DNA of 64,000 nucleotides from Sneathiella sp. HT1-7 (lineage in GTDB: Bacteria > Pseudomonadota > Alphaproteobacteria > Sneathiellales > Sneathiellaceae), in the NCBI RefSeq assembly GCF_020731145.1, contig NZ_JAJFZN010000001.1, positions 558,001 to 622,000 on the forward strand, read 5' to 3'. A program made the position numbers and the translations under genes. Below the pieces are notes generated by a model, which saw only the letters and a list, made by a program, of their open reading frames with translations, was not told the origin of the DNA and did not search any database. How positions within the stretch are numbered: position 1 is the stretch's first letter; each line of letters starts with the position of its first letter. Positions 36,524 to 46,883 of the stretch are shown in pieces.

Positions 36524-37190
36524 CGCCAGTCGCCTCCAGATAATCATCCCACAGATCGATATAAACATAGTCGCCTTCGGTGCCATCCGGCCCCCAAAGT
36601 TCCGTAGAGGCAAACTTCACACTGTAGAGAGGTTGCGGATTGCTTTTGCCATGTGCGCTTGCATCCGGAAAGATATGCGGACCATAGTCGGCAAAGATCT
36701 CGCCAACATGCCCTCGTGCATACCGTGGTAGGCGCGTATGCCCAATTGGGTGGAAATTTTTTGCCCGCACTTTGTCCCCTACCTTGAAACGGCTCGGCTT
36801 TCCATCCTCAGTAATATAGGTTCCGCCTTTGTCCATAACTGTATCGACGTCCCGGCCTTTCAGGGCCGGACGTGGCGTCGTTACCGGCGCCGGCGGAATA
36901 TCGCCTGAGAGCTCCTCTTCCGAAATCATGCCTTTTTCACTCAGTATTCGGATAAGGCCATCCAGCCAGATTTCATAGTAGCTACTGGCAAGATATGTCG
37001 CCGGATCCATGCGTTCCCGGGCATGGCGTGATTCATCAAGATTGCGAACGCCCACAGCAGAAATCGCATTGTTCATGGCAAACATCCGCTTTTCCCAGTC
37101 TGCATGGAAAACCGGTTCATTCTCCTCAAGTTCTATCGGACCCATGCCATGCATACCGCCCATATCATGAATACCATCCATATCAGACAC
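36513..37190 (-). CDS. nthB: Nitrile hydratase subunit beta
   Basis: A 225-residue beta subunit starting [19 protein letters not shown], a typical opening. The C-terminal SH3-like barrel (from about residue 130, [20 protein letters not shown] to [11 protein letters not shown]) packs on the alpha subunit. With the alpha subunit it hydrates nitriles to amides. Its start overlaps the alpha stop by eight bases. Confidence 0.94.
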   Translation of the reverse strand: MSDMDGIHDMGGMHGMGPIELEENEPVFHADWEKRMFAMNNAISAVGVRNLDESRHARERMDPATYLASSYYEIWLDGLIRILSEKGMISEEELSGDIPPAPVTTPRPALKGRDVDTVMDKGGTYITEDGKPSRFKVGDKVRAKNFHPIGHTRLPRYARGHVGEIFADYGPHIFPDASAHGKSNPQPLYSVKFASTELWGPDGTEGDYVYIDLWDDYLEATGDGA

Positions 37191-37803
37191 CCTCCACCGT
37201 AGCCGGGCTATCCGCTTCGCGCGTGCCGATCATGCTGTCACGATTGACAAGCTCCGCAAGTGCCCCTTCATCTAAGCCTTCCGTGCCTTCAGGTCTTTTT
37301 GGGATAACAAGATAACGGGTTTCCGCCGTACTATCCCACACCCGCACCTCCTGACTCTGCGGAAGCTGGGTTCCAAACTCCTCCAGTACTTTTCGGGGTT
37401 CACGAACAACGCGCGCGCGATAGGGCGCGGATTTATACCAGACCGGCGGCAGGCCCAGTACTGGCCAAGGGTAGCAAGAGCATAATGTGCAGACTACGAC
37501 ATTGTGGATATTGTCCGTATTCTCGACCGCCACCAATTCTTCCCCTTGCGCACCTGTAAACCCAAACTCAGCGACTGCCGAAGTCGCATCTTTCAAAAGC
37601 CGCTCGCGATACGCCGCGTCCACCCAGGCTCGTGCGACGACTTTTGCGCCATTCCTAGGCCCCACCTTGTTTTCATATCTGTCAATCAAAGCATCGAGTG
37701 CCTCTGCCTCAACAAGCCCTTTTTCAATAAGCAGGGATTCAAGGCTCTTCACCCGAAGAACTGTCTCCGGTAGTGGATCGCCATGCTTGTGTTTAGCTGC
37801 CAT
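37183..37803 (-). CDS. nthA: Nitrile hydratase subunit alpha, cobalt type
   Basis: A 206-residue catalytic subunit. The metal-binding claw [10 protein letters not shown] holds C105, C108, S109 and C110; threonine between the first cysteines and tyrosine after the last mark the Co(III) type rather than the Fe type. Two of these cysteines are normally oxidised after translation. It is the first gene of the operon, divergent from the CMD-family gene. No amidase or aldoxime dehydratase gene is close by. Confidence 0.94.
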   Translation of the reverse strand: MAAKHKHGDPLPETVLRVKSLESLLIEKGLVEAEALDALIDRYENKVGPRNGAKVVARAWVDAAYRERLLKDATSAVAEFGFTGAQGEELVAVENTDNIHNVVVCTLCSCYPWPVLGLPPVWYKSAPYRARVVREPRKVLEEFGTQLPQSQEVRVWDSTAETRYLVIPKRPEGTEGLDEGALAELVNRDSMIGTREADSPATVEGV

Positions 37804-37974
37804 TTCACCTCTCCCGACTGAATGAGTTTTCTTAAGACTTCGTTAAGGTTCTATCAGCGAATATAGGCTGCAATTTTATGGAGCACAAAAGCATTTGCGA
37901 AAAATATGCCGGATCCTTGCCGCGCGTCTTTGTGCTGTGCCGTCTGCCTGGTACGCATTTGCGAGGGAAACGAA

Positions 37975-38553
37975 ATGACCTGGATCAGAACTATCCCGAT
38001 GGAACATGCGGACGGTCCTCTTAAAAGCCTTTATGAGCGCATCAGAGGTGAGGACGGGGAACTCGATACTGTTATGGTCGCCCATTCCCTACGCCCGCAT
38101 ATGATGGAAGGGCATATGATCCTATCCCAACATGTACTGAACAACAGTGCCAACGCGCTCGCGAAATGGAAAATTGATGCGATCGGGGTCTATGTCAGCC
38201 TATTAAATGGTTGTGACTACTGCGCAGATTTTTACTTCAAGGGCCTCTCCGATCTTTTAGATGATGAAGATTATTCAAACAGACTCTGGACCGCATTTGA
38301 AGCAGACCAGCCGGATCATATTCTCGCCGGTCCGGATCTCGCAATGATGCTCTATGCCAATCTGTTAACGACACGACCAAACCAGATTTCCGTGAATATG
38401 ATTGATGAACTTCGAAATTCGGGGCTCTCAGATGGCGAAATCCTCGAGATAAATCAGGCGGTTTCCTATTTCTCGTATGTCAACCGCACCGTACTTGGCC
38501 TTGGTGTGTATGAACAGAATGACCCGGACAACACCGAGCCGACTTACACCTAA
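37975..38553 (+). CDS. Carboxymuconolactone decarboxylase/AhpD-like family protein
   Basis: About 192 residues of the alkylhydroperoxidase D-like fold. The redox-type motif GCDYCADFYF (CxxC) sits near residue 80, in a helical domain typical of peroxidase-related proteins. It may reduce peroxides or act as a thiol-linked enzyme; the true substrate is unknown. The start at 37975 follows GAGGGAAA; a longer frame from 37906 is rich in Cys and Arg and looks non-coding. It is divergent from the nitrile hydratase operon and is followed by the ABC genes after 100 bases. Confidence 0.75.
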   Translation: MTWIRTIPMEHADGPLKSLYERIRGEDGELDTVMVAHSLRPHMMEGHMILSQHVLNNSANALAKWKIDAIGVYVSLLNGCDYCADFYFKGLSDLLDDEDYSNRLWTAFEADQPDHILAGPDLAMMLYANLLTTRPNQISVNMIDELRNSGLSDGEILEINQAVSYFSYVNRTVLGLGVYEQNDPDNTEPTYT

Positions 38554-38653
38554 TTCCTCAGTAAACAACCAAAACTCAATATTGAAGACCAAAGTCTTGC
38601 CCTTTGAGGTCAAACTCCATACCCTCCCGCTCTGATAGCGCAAGAGGGACCCC

Positions 38654-39556
38654 ATGGAGAGCACAGCCGTCATCACCGCAACTAATCTTGTCAAACGTTA
38701 CGGCAAGCTTGAAGTGGTCAAGGGAATCGATTTTTCCGTACCGGCAGGACAGTGTTTCGGCCTGCTTGGACCCAACGGCGCGGGCAAGTCCACGACCATG
38801 CGTATGATCATGGGCCTATCTGAAGTTACCTCTGGGGAACTGAAAGTTTTCGGCGAGCCCGCCAGCCGAATGAGACGGGAGATAAAGGCGAAAATCGGCC
38901 TTGTACCGCAGGAAAGTAATCTCGACCCGGACATCACGGTTCAGGAAAATCTTGTCGCGTTTGGCCGATATTTTGCGCTTTCCAAATCTGCTATTGATCA
39001 GCGAACGGCTGAACTGCTCGATTTCATGCAACTCAATGACAAGAAATTTGCGCCGGTAAATGCTCTTTCCGGCGGGATGAAGCGGCGGCTAACGATTGCA
39101 CGAGCCCTTATTGGCAGCCCTGAAATGGTGATCCTTGATGAGCCGACAACCGGGCTCGATCCGCAGGCCCGCGTGCTCATCTGGAAACAGCTGACGGAAC
39201 TCAAAAAGGAGGGGCGCACCCTTTTGCTAACCACGCATTATATGGATGAAGCGCAGCGGCTTTGTGACCAGATTGTCGTTATTGATAACGGCACAATCCT
39301 AGATCAGGGCACGCCAAAGGAATTGATCGCACGCCATGTGAAAGGTTTTGTGTTCGAAGTGCAAAAACCCAACCTCGCCGCCTCTTCCGAAAATCGGTGG
39401 GATCAGGAGGACATTGGCGATTCCGTGCTCTATTTTGTCGATGACACTGCAGAATTTATTGCTGATCTGCCCGAAGAGGCGATCTATCTGCATCGACCCG
39501 CCAATCTTGAGGATGTTTTCCTACGCCTGACCGGGCGAAAACTGAGGGAGAATTGA
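38654..39556 (+). CDS. ABC transporter ATP-binding protein (NodI/DRR-type)
   Basis: A 300-residue ABC ATPase: Walker A GPNGAGKST, signature LSGGMKRR, Walker B VILDEPTTGLDP, and switch histidine in TTHYMDEA. The C-terminal extension of about 75 residues is as in NodI and drug-exporting DrrA proteins. It pairs with the permease that starts right at its stop codon. Export of a lipophilic or oligosaccharide compound is likely; the substrate is unknown. Confidence 0.88.
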   Translation: MESTAVITATNLVKRYGKLEVVKGIDFSVPAGQCFGLLGPNGAGKSTTMRMIMGLSEVTSGELKVFGEPASRMRREIKAKIGLVPQESNLDPDITVQENLVAFGRYFALSKSAIDQRTAELLDFMQLNDKKFAPVNALSGGMKRRLTIARALIGSPEMVILDEPTTGLDPQARVLIWKQLTELKKEGRTLLLTTHYMDEAQRLCDQIVVIDNGTILDQGTPKELIARHVKGFVFEVQKPNLAASSENRWDQEDIGDSVLYFVDDTAEFIADLPEEAIYLHRPANLEDVFLRLTGRKLREN

Positions 39557-39561
39557 GCCCG

Positions 39562-40338
39562 ATGAAAATGCCGGAATCTGTTTATGTATTGGCGGTCTAT
39601 GATCGCCAGTATCGAGTGTTCAGAAAGCTTCTGGGCTCTTCTCTCGTGTCGAACGTCGCCAACCCTATTCTGTTCCTGTTCGCCTTTGGATTTGGCATGG
39701 GATCCTTCATCGACACAATGTCGGGGATGAGTTACCTGACGTTCGTTGTCGCAGGTATGATCGGATATTCGGCTGCCTTCGCGGCAAGTTTCGAGACATC
39801 AATTGGCGCTTTCACTCGCTATTTCCTACAGAAAAACTGGGATGCTATTCTCTCGACTCCAGTTACATTAGCAGAATTAATGATGGGAGAAATCCTCTGG
39901 GCGTCGGTGAAGGCCCTATTCTCGGCCATTTGTGTCCTGGTTGTTGGCTGGCTATGGGGCGGCGTCCCGACTTCTTTTGAACCGCTCCTGACCCTGCCAA
40001 TCGTGTTTCTGGGTTCAATCTGTTTTGCCTGTGCGGGACTGGTCGCGACCGCCTACGCCAAGGGATATGAATTCTTCGCCTATTTCTTCACTTTCTGGGT
40101 GACACCCATGTTCGTGTTCTGTGGCGTCTTCTTCGACATTGGCCGCTTCCCAGAATTCGTCCAGTATTTTGCCTGGTTTTTCCCCATGACGCATCTCGTA
40201 GCAGCCATCCGTCCACTCACCGCCGGCACGGAGTTGGATGTCGCCACCATCATGCTACATATCATCTACATCGTTGTGTTCAGCGCCGCAGCATTCTGGA
40301 TTGCTCACAGAAAGCTACACCAGAGGCTATATGATTAA
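39562..40338 (+). CDS. ABC-2 type transporter permease (NodJ-type)
   Basis: About 258 residues with six membrane helices, ABC-2 fold. ATG 39562 lies six bases past the ATPase stop (TGA 39554-39556) with GGGAGAA as ribosome site; a TTG at 39553 overlapping that stop is less likely. It forms the channel for the preceding ATPase, probably as a homodimer in the inner membrane. The motif pattern TPMFVFCGVFFDIGRFPEF matches NodJ-like exporters. Confidence 0.85.
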   Translation: MKMPESVYVLAVYDRQYRVFRKLLGSSLVSNVANPILFLFAFGFGMGSFIDTMSGMSYLTFVVAGMIGYSAAFAASFETSIGAFTRYFLQKNWDAILSTPVTLAELMMGEILWASVKALFSAICVLVVGWLWGGVPTSFEPLLTLPIVFLGSICFACAGLVATAYAKGYEFFAYFFTFWVTPMFVFCGVFFDIGRFPEFVQYFAWFFPMTHLVAAIRPLTAGTELDVATIMLHIIYIVVFSAAAFWIAHRKLHQRLYD

Positions 40339-40353
40339 GACATAGGCTATTCG

Positions 40354-42621
40354 TTACTGACTAGCCTCATGCGCGGCAAGCGCCGCCATGTTGACCAGAT
40401 CGGAAACGGTTGCACCGATGGGAACAATCTGTACCGGCTTTGACAACCCGACAAGCAACGGGCCAATCACTTTGCTCTCTCCCAACACCGGTAACAGTTT
40501 CGCTGCGATATTGGCGGAATGCAGGCCGGGCATAACCAGAACATTGGCCGGTCCGGACAAGCGGCAGAATGGATAGAAGCTCGCCATCAAGTCGGGGTCC
40601 AGCGCGACATCTGCGGAAATATCGCCCTCATATTCGAAATCAAGCTCTTCGCGATCCATCATCTCAACGGCGTCGCGAATGCTGTCGGCCGTGTAATGCT
40701 TCGGATTGCCAAAATTGGAATAGGACAGAAGCGCAACACGCGGCTCATGGCCTAAGCGTCTCGCTACCTCAGCTGTTTCCTTGGAAATGGCGACAAGCTC
40801 TTCCGCCGTTGGCAAGGTAGTAACAGTCGTGTCGGCCATGAAGACAGTACGATCACGACCAACAATAACGGAAACGCCAATCACAAGCTGATCCGGTTTT
40901 GGATCGATCACTTTCTGGATTTCCTTGAACGCGACAGAGAAGCGCCTGGTAACACCCGTGAGAACCGCGTCGGCATCTCCCATGGCGACCATGCAGGCAG
41001 CAAAAATATTTCGATCCCGATTTACAAGGCGAGCACAATCCCGAAGCAAATAGCCTTTCCGCTGCAGCCGCTCATAGAGAAATTTATAATATTTCTCGCG
41101 ATTCTCCATCTCCCGCGCATTATAAATCTCTATGTTTTCAGAGCCTTCAATGCCGATCTCGGCCATGATTTTACGAATTTCATCCTCGCGTCCGATCAGG
41201 ACCGGAATGCCATATCCTGCTTTTTGGAATTCGACGGCGGCGCGGATAACCTTTTCTTCCTCACCTTCGGCGAAGACAACACGGCGCGGCGCGGCGCGCA
41301 CTTCATCGAGGATAAGCTGCAAGGAGCCTGCCGTCGGATCGAGACGCGCCCGAAGCTCGTTACGATAGGCCAGTTCGTCGATGATGGGACGACGAGCAAC
41401 GCCGCTATCCATGGCCGCTTTTGCGACCGCCGTCGGCACATGGCTGATAAGCCGCGGATCGAATGGCACGGGGATAATATAATCCGGGCCATAGATCGGC
41501 CGCTTACCTTTGTAGGCGGCGGCGACTTCATCGGGGACATCCTCCCGCGCGAGTTCGGCCAATGCCTCCGCAGCGGCGATCTTCATTTCCTCATTGATCG
41601 TTGTCGCCCGCACATCTAGTGCCCCGCGGAAGATATACGGAAATCCGAGAACATTGTTCACCTGATTCGGATAGTCAGAGCGTCCCGTCGCAACGATCGC
41701 ATCTTTACGAACTTCAGCAATTTCCTCCGGGCGGATCTCTGGGTCCGGGTTGGCCATGGCGAAAATAATTGGCTTATCTGCCATAGTCCCGACCATTTCC
41801 TTGCTAACGGCATCTTTTACGGATAGTCCGAGGAATATATCCGCGCCCTCCATCGCCTCTTCCAGTGTGCGGGTTTCTGTTTCAACCGCATGGGCCGATT
41901 TCCACTGGTTCATCCCGTCTTCACGGCCCTGATAGATCACACCCTTGGTATCGCAAAGGATGGCGTTGTTATGCGGCAAACCCATCGCCTTGATCAGTTC
42001 AAGACAGGCGATTGCCGCAGCGCCCGCACCGTTGACCACGACTTTGCAGTTCTTGAGTGACCGCCCCGTCAAGTCCAGCGCATTAATAATCCCCGCCGCG
42101 CAGATAATTGCTGTGCCATGCTGGTCATCATGAAAGACAGGAATATCCATAAGCTCGCGCAGGCGTTGCTCGATAATAAAACACTCGGGCGCCTTGATAT
42201 CTTCCAAATTGATACCGCCAAAACTAGGTCCCATCAGGCGAACGCAATTGACAATCTCATCAACGTTTTCGGTATCAAGCTCTAAATCAAAGCAGTCGAT
42301 ATCGGCAAAGCGCTTAAACAGGACTGCCTTTCCCTCCATCACAGGCTTGGACCCAAGTGCACCAAGGTTGCCAAGGCCAAGCACGGCAGTACCATTGGAT
42401 ATGACGGCAACGCGATTGCCCTTCGTCGTGTAGTCATACACTCGCTCCGGATCGTCCGCGATGGCAAGGCACGGTCCGGCGACACCCGGTGAATAAGCAA
42501 GAGAGAGATCCTGCTGGGTCGCAACGGCCTTGGTCGCGACAATTTCAAGTTTTCCGGGTTTGCCCTGCGCGTGATAGCGCAACGCCTCTTCATATTGGCT
42601 GAAATCCGGTTTATCGCTCAT
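40354..42621 (-). CDS. maeB: NADP-dependent malic enzyme with phosphotransacetylase-like domain
   Basis: A 755-residue hybrid. The malic enzyme part (about 1-425) has TAYSPGVAGPC-like SLAYSPGVAGPC, VLGLGNLGALGSKPVMEGK and the metal and NADP regions; the C-terminal half (about 430-755) is a phosphotransacetylase-like domain, regulatory in this class. It decarboxylates malate to pyruvate with NADPH formation. It diverges from mutS by 96 bases and converges with the ABC permease gene. Confidence 0.94.
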   Translation of the reverse strand: MSDKPDFSQYEEALRYHAQGKPGKLEIVATKAVATQQDLSLAYSPGVAGPCLAIADDPERVYDYTTKGNRVAVISNGTAVLGLGNLGALGSKPVMEGKAVLFKRFADIDCFDLELDTENVDEIVNCVRLMGPSFGGINLEDIKAPECFIIEQRLRELMDIPVFHDDQHGTAIICAAGIINALDLTGRSLKNCKVVVNGAGAAAIACLELIKAMGLPHNNAILCDTKGVIYQGREDGMNQWKSAHAVETETRTLEEAMEGADIFLGLSVKDAVSKEMVGTMADKPIIFAMANPDPEIRPEEIAEVRKDAIVATGRSDYPNQVNNVLGFPYIFRGALDVRATTINEEMKIAAAEALAELAREDVPDEVAAAYKGKRPIYGPDYIIPVPFDPRLISHVPTAVAKAAMDSGVARRPIIDELAYRNELRARLDPTAGSLQLILDEVRAAPRRVVFAEGEEEKVIRAAVEFQKAGYGIPVLIGREDEIRKIMAEIGIEGSENIEIYNAREMENREKYYKFLYERLQRKGYLLRDCARLVNRDRNIFAACMVAMGDADAVLTGVTRRFSVAFKEIQKVIDPKPDQLVIGVSVIVGRDRTVFMADTTVTTLPTAEELVAISKETAEVARRLGHEPRVALLSYSNFGNPKHYTADSIRDAVEMMDREELDFEYEGDISADVALDPDLMASFYPFCRLSGPANVLVMPGLHSANIAAKLLPVLGESKVIGPLLVGLSKPVQIVPIGATVSDLVNMAALAAHEASQ

Positions 42622-42717
42622 CGACCCGTGTCCTCACAAAACTTTTGTCATTTATTTCTAGGTTAAAAATTACGATTAAGCAGTTGGCAAAATGGCCTGC
42701 TATGGTAGTTTTCCTTC

Positions 42718-45384
42718 ATGCCTACCTTAGTCAAAACCAAGTCGCAACCGAATAAATCAGTAACCCCCATGATGGAACAGTATCTCGCCATCAAGGAGGC
42801 GCATCCTGGCAGCTTGCTGTTTTATCGGATGGGTGATTTTTACGAGTTGTTTTTTGACGACGCCGAAATCGCCTCAAAAGCACTTGATATAGCGTTGACG
42901 AAACGAGGAAAGCACGAAGGCGATGACATTCCCATGTGTGGTGTTCCCGTTCATGCGGCGGATAACTATCTGCAAAAGCTGATCCGTAAAGGACATCGGG
43001 TCGCGGTTGCTGAACAAACGGAAAGTCCGGCGGAGGCGAAGAAGCGCGGCTATAAAGCCGTGGTTGCGCGAGAGGTTGTGCGACTGGTTACGCCGGGCAC
43101 CATTACCGAAGACAGCCTTCTTGATGCCAGAAGCCATAATTTTCTGCTCGCGCTCGCACGGGCTGGAAAAGATTATGCCATGGCCTGGCTTGATATATCT
43201 ACCGGTGAGTTTTTTACGGTTGGTACCGAACTGGATGATCTGCCTACCCAGATTGCACGCCTCCAGCCCGGTGAAATTCTGGTTTCGGATAAGTGGTTGG
43301 ATGAAGAGAATTTTTCGGAGCTTATGAACGACTGGGGAAAAGCGCTGACTCCACTGCCGTCTGTCCGTTTTGATAGCCAAAATGGCGAAAAACGCCTCAA
43401 AGTGCTGTTCGATGTGGCAACCCTTGATGCTTTCGGTGCCTTCAATCGAGCAGAGCTGGCTGCAGCGGGCGCACTGGTTGACTATGTAGAGCTGACGCAG
43501 AAGGGTAAGTTCCCCCTGATCAAAGCACCGGTGAAGCTCGCCGCCTCAGATGTTATGTCCATCGATGCCGCAACCCGCCGCAATCTTGAGCTAACCCGCA
43601 CAATGACTGGAGAGAAAAGCGGAAGTCTGCTCGCCACAATCGACCGGACGGTCACTGGCGGTGGAGGTCGTCGCCTCGCCGCAGATTTATCAAGCCCTCT
43701 TACTGATCCTGCAAAAATCACCGAACGGCTCGATATGGTGAGCTTCTTTACCAGCGACCATGGCCGGCGGGAGCGGCTTCGCGAGATCCTGCGGCGCTGC
43801 CCGGATACTGAGCGGGCGCTTTCTCGCCTGACACTGGGGCGGGGTGGGCCACGTGACCTCGCTGTAATTCGCGATGGCCTTGCGGAGACAGCGAATATTC
43901 GGGAATGTATGGCCACAAGCGGTCTTGATTCCCTGCCCGCTGGTCTGACAGAGGCAAGTGAACGGCTTGGATATCACGCGGAAATTGTTGAACTCTTGCG
44001 CGCGGCCCTCTCGCCGGATGTCCCTTTACTGGCGCGAGATGGCGGCTTTATCGCTCGCGGTTTTCGTGCCGATTTGGAGGAATTCCGCACGCTCCGCGAT
44101 GAAAGCCGTCGGCATATTGCTAATCTGCAAGCGGCATACGCGAAGGAAGTTGATGTCCCCTCTCTCAAGATCAAGCATAACAATGTGCTTGGCTATTTTA
44201 TCGAGATCACACCGCGATTCGCCGACAAAATGACGGAACATTTCATCCACCGTCAGACCATGGCAAATGCAGTGCGCTATTCGACAGTTGAACTTGGCGA
44301 GCTGGAGGACAAAATCTCACGCGCGGCGGATCGGGCGCTGGCGATGGAAATTTCCTTATTCGATGAGCTGGTCGAAAAAGTGAAAAAGGCCGGACCGGCA
44401 ATCCTCGCCGCGGCCGAAGCCATTGCCCGTATTGACGTCGCCGCAAGCAATGCAGAATTGGCGACAGAACAATCCTACTGTCGCCCTGTCGTGGATAATA
44501 GCCTTTGCTTTGATATCGCCGGAGGTCGACATTCGGTCGTCGAAGCCGCACTTAAAGCCAGCGCCGAAGCCGATTTTGTTGCCAACGACTGTTGCCTCAA
44601 CGAAGCGCAGCGGCTCTGGCTTCTGACTGGCCCGAATATGGCCGGTAAGAGCACATTTTTACGGCAGAACGCACTGATTACAATATTGGCGCAGATGGGC
44701 GCTTTCGTACCCGCAAATGCCGCCCATATTGGCATAGTTGATCGGCTTTTTAGCCGCGTTGGCGCCGCCGATGATCTCGCCCGTGGTCGTTCAACCTTTA
44801 TGGTCGAAATGGTGGAGACTGCCTCAATCCTCAATCAGGCGGGCCCGCGCGCCCTTGTCATCCTTGATGAGATTGGTCGGGGAACCGCTACATATGACGG
44901 TCTGTCCATTGCATGGGCGACGGTTGAAAACCTGCATGACATCAATCAGTGCCGGGCTCTGTTCGCAACCCATTATCACGAATTAACGGCGCTCGCCGCC
45001 AAGCTTGATGCGCTTCAGAACCACAGCATGCGTGTACGGGAGTGGAAAGGTGATGTCATCTTCCTGCATGAAGTTGGAGACGGATCGGCAGATAGGTCCT
45101 ATGGCATTCAGGTTGCGAAATTAGCTGGCCTTCCCAAAACCGTCATAAAGCGGGCGGAGGCCGTTCTGGCTGCGTTAGAAGAAAAGGATCAGGGCTCGGC
45201 GGCAACGCGGCTCGCCAACGACCTCCCGCTTTTTTCTACGGTGATTGCGGAAACGGCGGCGCAGGAAAAGACAAAAACGCCATCCAAGCTTGAAGAGCGC
45301 GTCAAGACCATCAATGTTGACGACCTTTCACCTCGCGAGGCGCTCAACCTGCTTTATGAACTCAAGAAACTGAGCCGTGACTGA
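42718..45384 (+). CDS. mutS: DNA mismatch repair protein MutS
   Basis: An 888-residue mismatch sensor. The mismatch-contact motif FYE is within [12 protein letters not shown] (near residue 40), and Walker [11 protein letters not shown] and Walker [12 protein letters not shown] lie near residues 640-720. It binds mispairs and starts repair with MutL. Only about 12 bases separate TATGGT (42701-42706) from the ATG, and no Shine-Dalgarno is apparent, so the message could be leaderless. Confidence 0.96.
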   Translation: MPTLVKTKSQPNKSVTPMMEQYLAIKEAHPGSLLFYRMGDFYELFFDDAEIASKALDIALTKRGKHEGDDIPMCGVPVHAADNYLQKLIRKGHRVAVAEQTESPAEAKKRGYKAVVAREVVRLVTPGTITEDSLLDARSHNFLLALARAGKDYAMAWLDISTGEFFTVGTELDDLPTQIARLQPGEILVSDKWLDEENFSELMNDWGKALTPLPSVRFDSQNGEKRLKVLFDVATLDAFGAFNRAELAAAGALVDYVELTQKGKFPLIKAPVKLAASDVMSIDAATRRNLELTRTMTGEKSGSLLATIDRTVTGGGGRRLAADLSSPLTDPAKITERLDMVSFFTSDHGRRERLREILRRCPDTERALSRLTLGRGGPRDLAVIRDGLAETANIRECMATSGLDSLPAGLTEASERLGYHAEIVELLRAALSPDVPLLARDGGFIARGFRADLEEFRTLRDESRRHIANLQAAYAKEVDVPSLKIKHNNVLGYFIEITPRFADKMTEHFIHRQTMANAVRYSTVELGELEDKISRAADRALAMEISLFDELVEKVKKAGPAILAAAEAIARIDVAASNAELATEQSYCRPVVDNSLCFDIAGGRHSVVEAALKASAEADFVANDCCLNEAQRLWLLTGPNMAGKSTFLRQNALITILAQMGAFVPANAAHIGIVDRLFSRVGAADDLARGRSTFMVEMVETASILNQAGPRALVILDEIGRGTATYDGLSIAWATVENLHDINQCRALFATHYHELTALAAKLDALQNHSMRVREWKGDVIFLHEVGDGSADRSYGIQVAKLAGLPKTVIKRAEAVLAALEEKDQGSAATRLANDLPLFSTVIAETAAQEKTKTPSKLEERVKTINVDDLSPREALNLLYELKKLSRD

Positions 45385-45470
45385 CCAACTAATTAATGAC
45401 AACGCAGTCACAACTCATTAGGTTTCAACTCAGAATAAACCACTAAAAATAACAATAAGGGAGACATAAT

Positions 45471-46241
45471 ATGTTTGATCTGACCGGCAAAAATATTGTC
45501 ATTACCGGCTCCAGCAAGGGCATCGGCAAGGCAATTGCCCATCAAATGGCACTGGCAGGGGCAAAGGTTACGATTTCAAGCCGGAAGGCAGAAGTTTGCG
45601 AAGAAGTGGCGAAGGAAATCAATGATAGCCTGCCAGAGGGAAGCAGCGGTCAGGCAATTGTCATCCCCTGCAACATCAATTCTAAGGAGTCACTGCAAAA
45701 CCTTGTGGATGAAGCTCATAAACAGATGGGCGAAATCCATGTACTGGTTTGCAATGCAGCCCTCAACCCCTTCTTTGGCCCGTCCACAGACATCCCCGAT
45801 GATGCGTTTGACAAAATTATGGCCGCCAATATCAAGTCAAACCACTGGCTCTGCAATATGGTTCTGCCTGAAATGAAGGCCCGCAAGGATGGCGCCATCA
45901 TCATTGTCTCCTCAATTGGCGGCATTCGAGGTTCGGCTGTTCTGGGGGCCTACAGCATTTCCAAGGCAGCAGATATGCAGCTCGTCCGCAACCTTGCCGT
46001 TGAACATGGCGCAGACAATATTCGCATCAATGCGATCGCTCCAGGTTTGATCCAGACAAATTTTGCGCGGGCACTTTGGGAAGACCCGGAAATTCTGAAA
46101 CGTGCAACATCACGTGCGCCGCTGCAACGGATCGGGCAGCCAGAAGAGATTGCTGGCGCCGCCATATTGATGGCCTCTGATGCCGGGACGTTCCTGACAG
46201 GCCAAACAATCGTGATTGATGGCGGCCAGACGATCACCTGA
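45471..46241 (+). CDS. Short-chain dehydrogenase/reductase (DHRS4-like)
   Basis: A 256-residue classical SDR. TGSSKGIGKA binds the cofactor, the catalytic set is SSIGG then YSISKAADM, and the Arg after beta-2 (SSRKAE) points to NADP(H). Segments VCNAALNPFFG resemble the DHRS4/carbonyl reductase group. The substrate is unknown. GGGAGACA is the ribosome site for ATG 45471. Confidence 0.86.
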   Translation: MFDLTGKNIVITGSSKGIGKAIAHQMALAGAKVTISSRKAEVCEEVAKEINDSLPEGSSGQAIVIPCNINSKESLQNLVDEAHKQMGEIHVLVCNAALNPFFGPSTDIPDDAFDKIMAANIKSNHWLCNMVLPEMKARKDGAIIIVSSIGGIRGSAVLGAYSISKAADMQLVRNLAVEHGADNIRINAIAPGLIQTNFARALWEDPEILKRATSRAPLQRIGQPEEIAGAAILMASDAGTFLTGQTIVIDGGQTIT

Positions 46242-46249
46242 TCCAGCCT

Positions 46250-46879
46250 TTAATCTATTGCGGCCAGCTGATCATAAATAAGGCTGGCCGCAATAAAAAA
46301 CATCATCGTGGCGACAATCAACTCGAGGCAGCGGGCACCCGTCCGGTTCTGCATTACTGGCGCAAATAGTCGCGCGCCATATCCAATAGCGAAAAACCAG
46401 ACGAAAGATGCAACGACCGCTCCGATCACAAAGTAAATCCGCGCATTTATTGCATATCCCGAGGCGATACTACCCAGCAAAATCACCGTATCCAGATAGA
46501 CATGCGGATTTAAGAATCCAAACGCGAGCGTCAATAGAATTGCTTTTCGGGTTGAGGTAATAAACGGTATTTCATCAATTGCCTGAATGGGCTCCGGCCA
46601 GATTGCCCGCCGACAGGAAAGAAAACCGAATAGGATCAGGAAAAGCGCGCCGCCCCAGCTCGCCCATGGCACCAGCGCGGGAAAAGCCGCAATGAAAGAG
46701 CCAAGTCCCATCGCCCCTAACAGGATTAACGATGCGTCAATCAAGGATGATAACAGGCAGATGATGAATATCTGGTCGCGCCGTGCACCCTGACGCAGGA
46801 CAAACAGGTTCTGCGCGCCGATGGCAATGATAAGTGCGGCACCCATTACCGCGCCATCTACTAAGGCCCAAAAATCCAT
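46250..46879 (-). CDS. LysE/ArgO family amino acid exporter
   Basis: A 209-residue membrane protein with six helices and the family's opening GAVMGAALIIAIGAQNLFVLRQG. Members export basic amino acids such as lysine or arginine. It converges with the SDR gene. The 3' end of its coding DNA forms a perfect 12-bp inverted repeat. Confidence 0.88.
   Translation of the reverse strand: MDFWALVDGAVMGAALIIAIGAQNLFVLRQGARRDQIFIICLLSSLIDASLILLGAMGLGSFIAAFPALVPWASWGGALFLILFGFLSCRRAIWPEPIQAIDEIPFITSTRKAILLTLAFGFLNPHVYLDTVILLGSIASGYAINARIYFVIGAVVASFVWFFAIGYGARLFAPVMQNRTGARCLELIVATMMFFIAASLIYDQLAAID
46257..46294 (-). terminator. Perfect 12-bp hairpin within the 3' end of the LysE-type gene
   Basis: ATTGCGGCCAGC (46257-46268) and GCTGGCCGCAAT (46283-46294) pair fully around a 14-base loop. 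It lies between the convergent SDR and exporter stop codons region and could act as an mRNA end on either strand; no T-run follows in either direction. Confidence 0.4.
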
Positions 46880-46883
46880 AAGG

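Noticed and set aside
37906-37974. N-terminal extension of the CMD-family gene
   Set aside because: Adds a Cys/Arg-rich stretch without homology; ATG 37975 has a good ribosome site.
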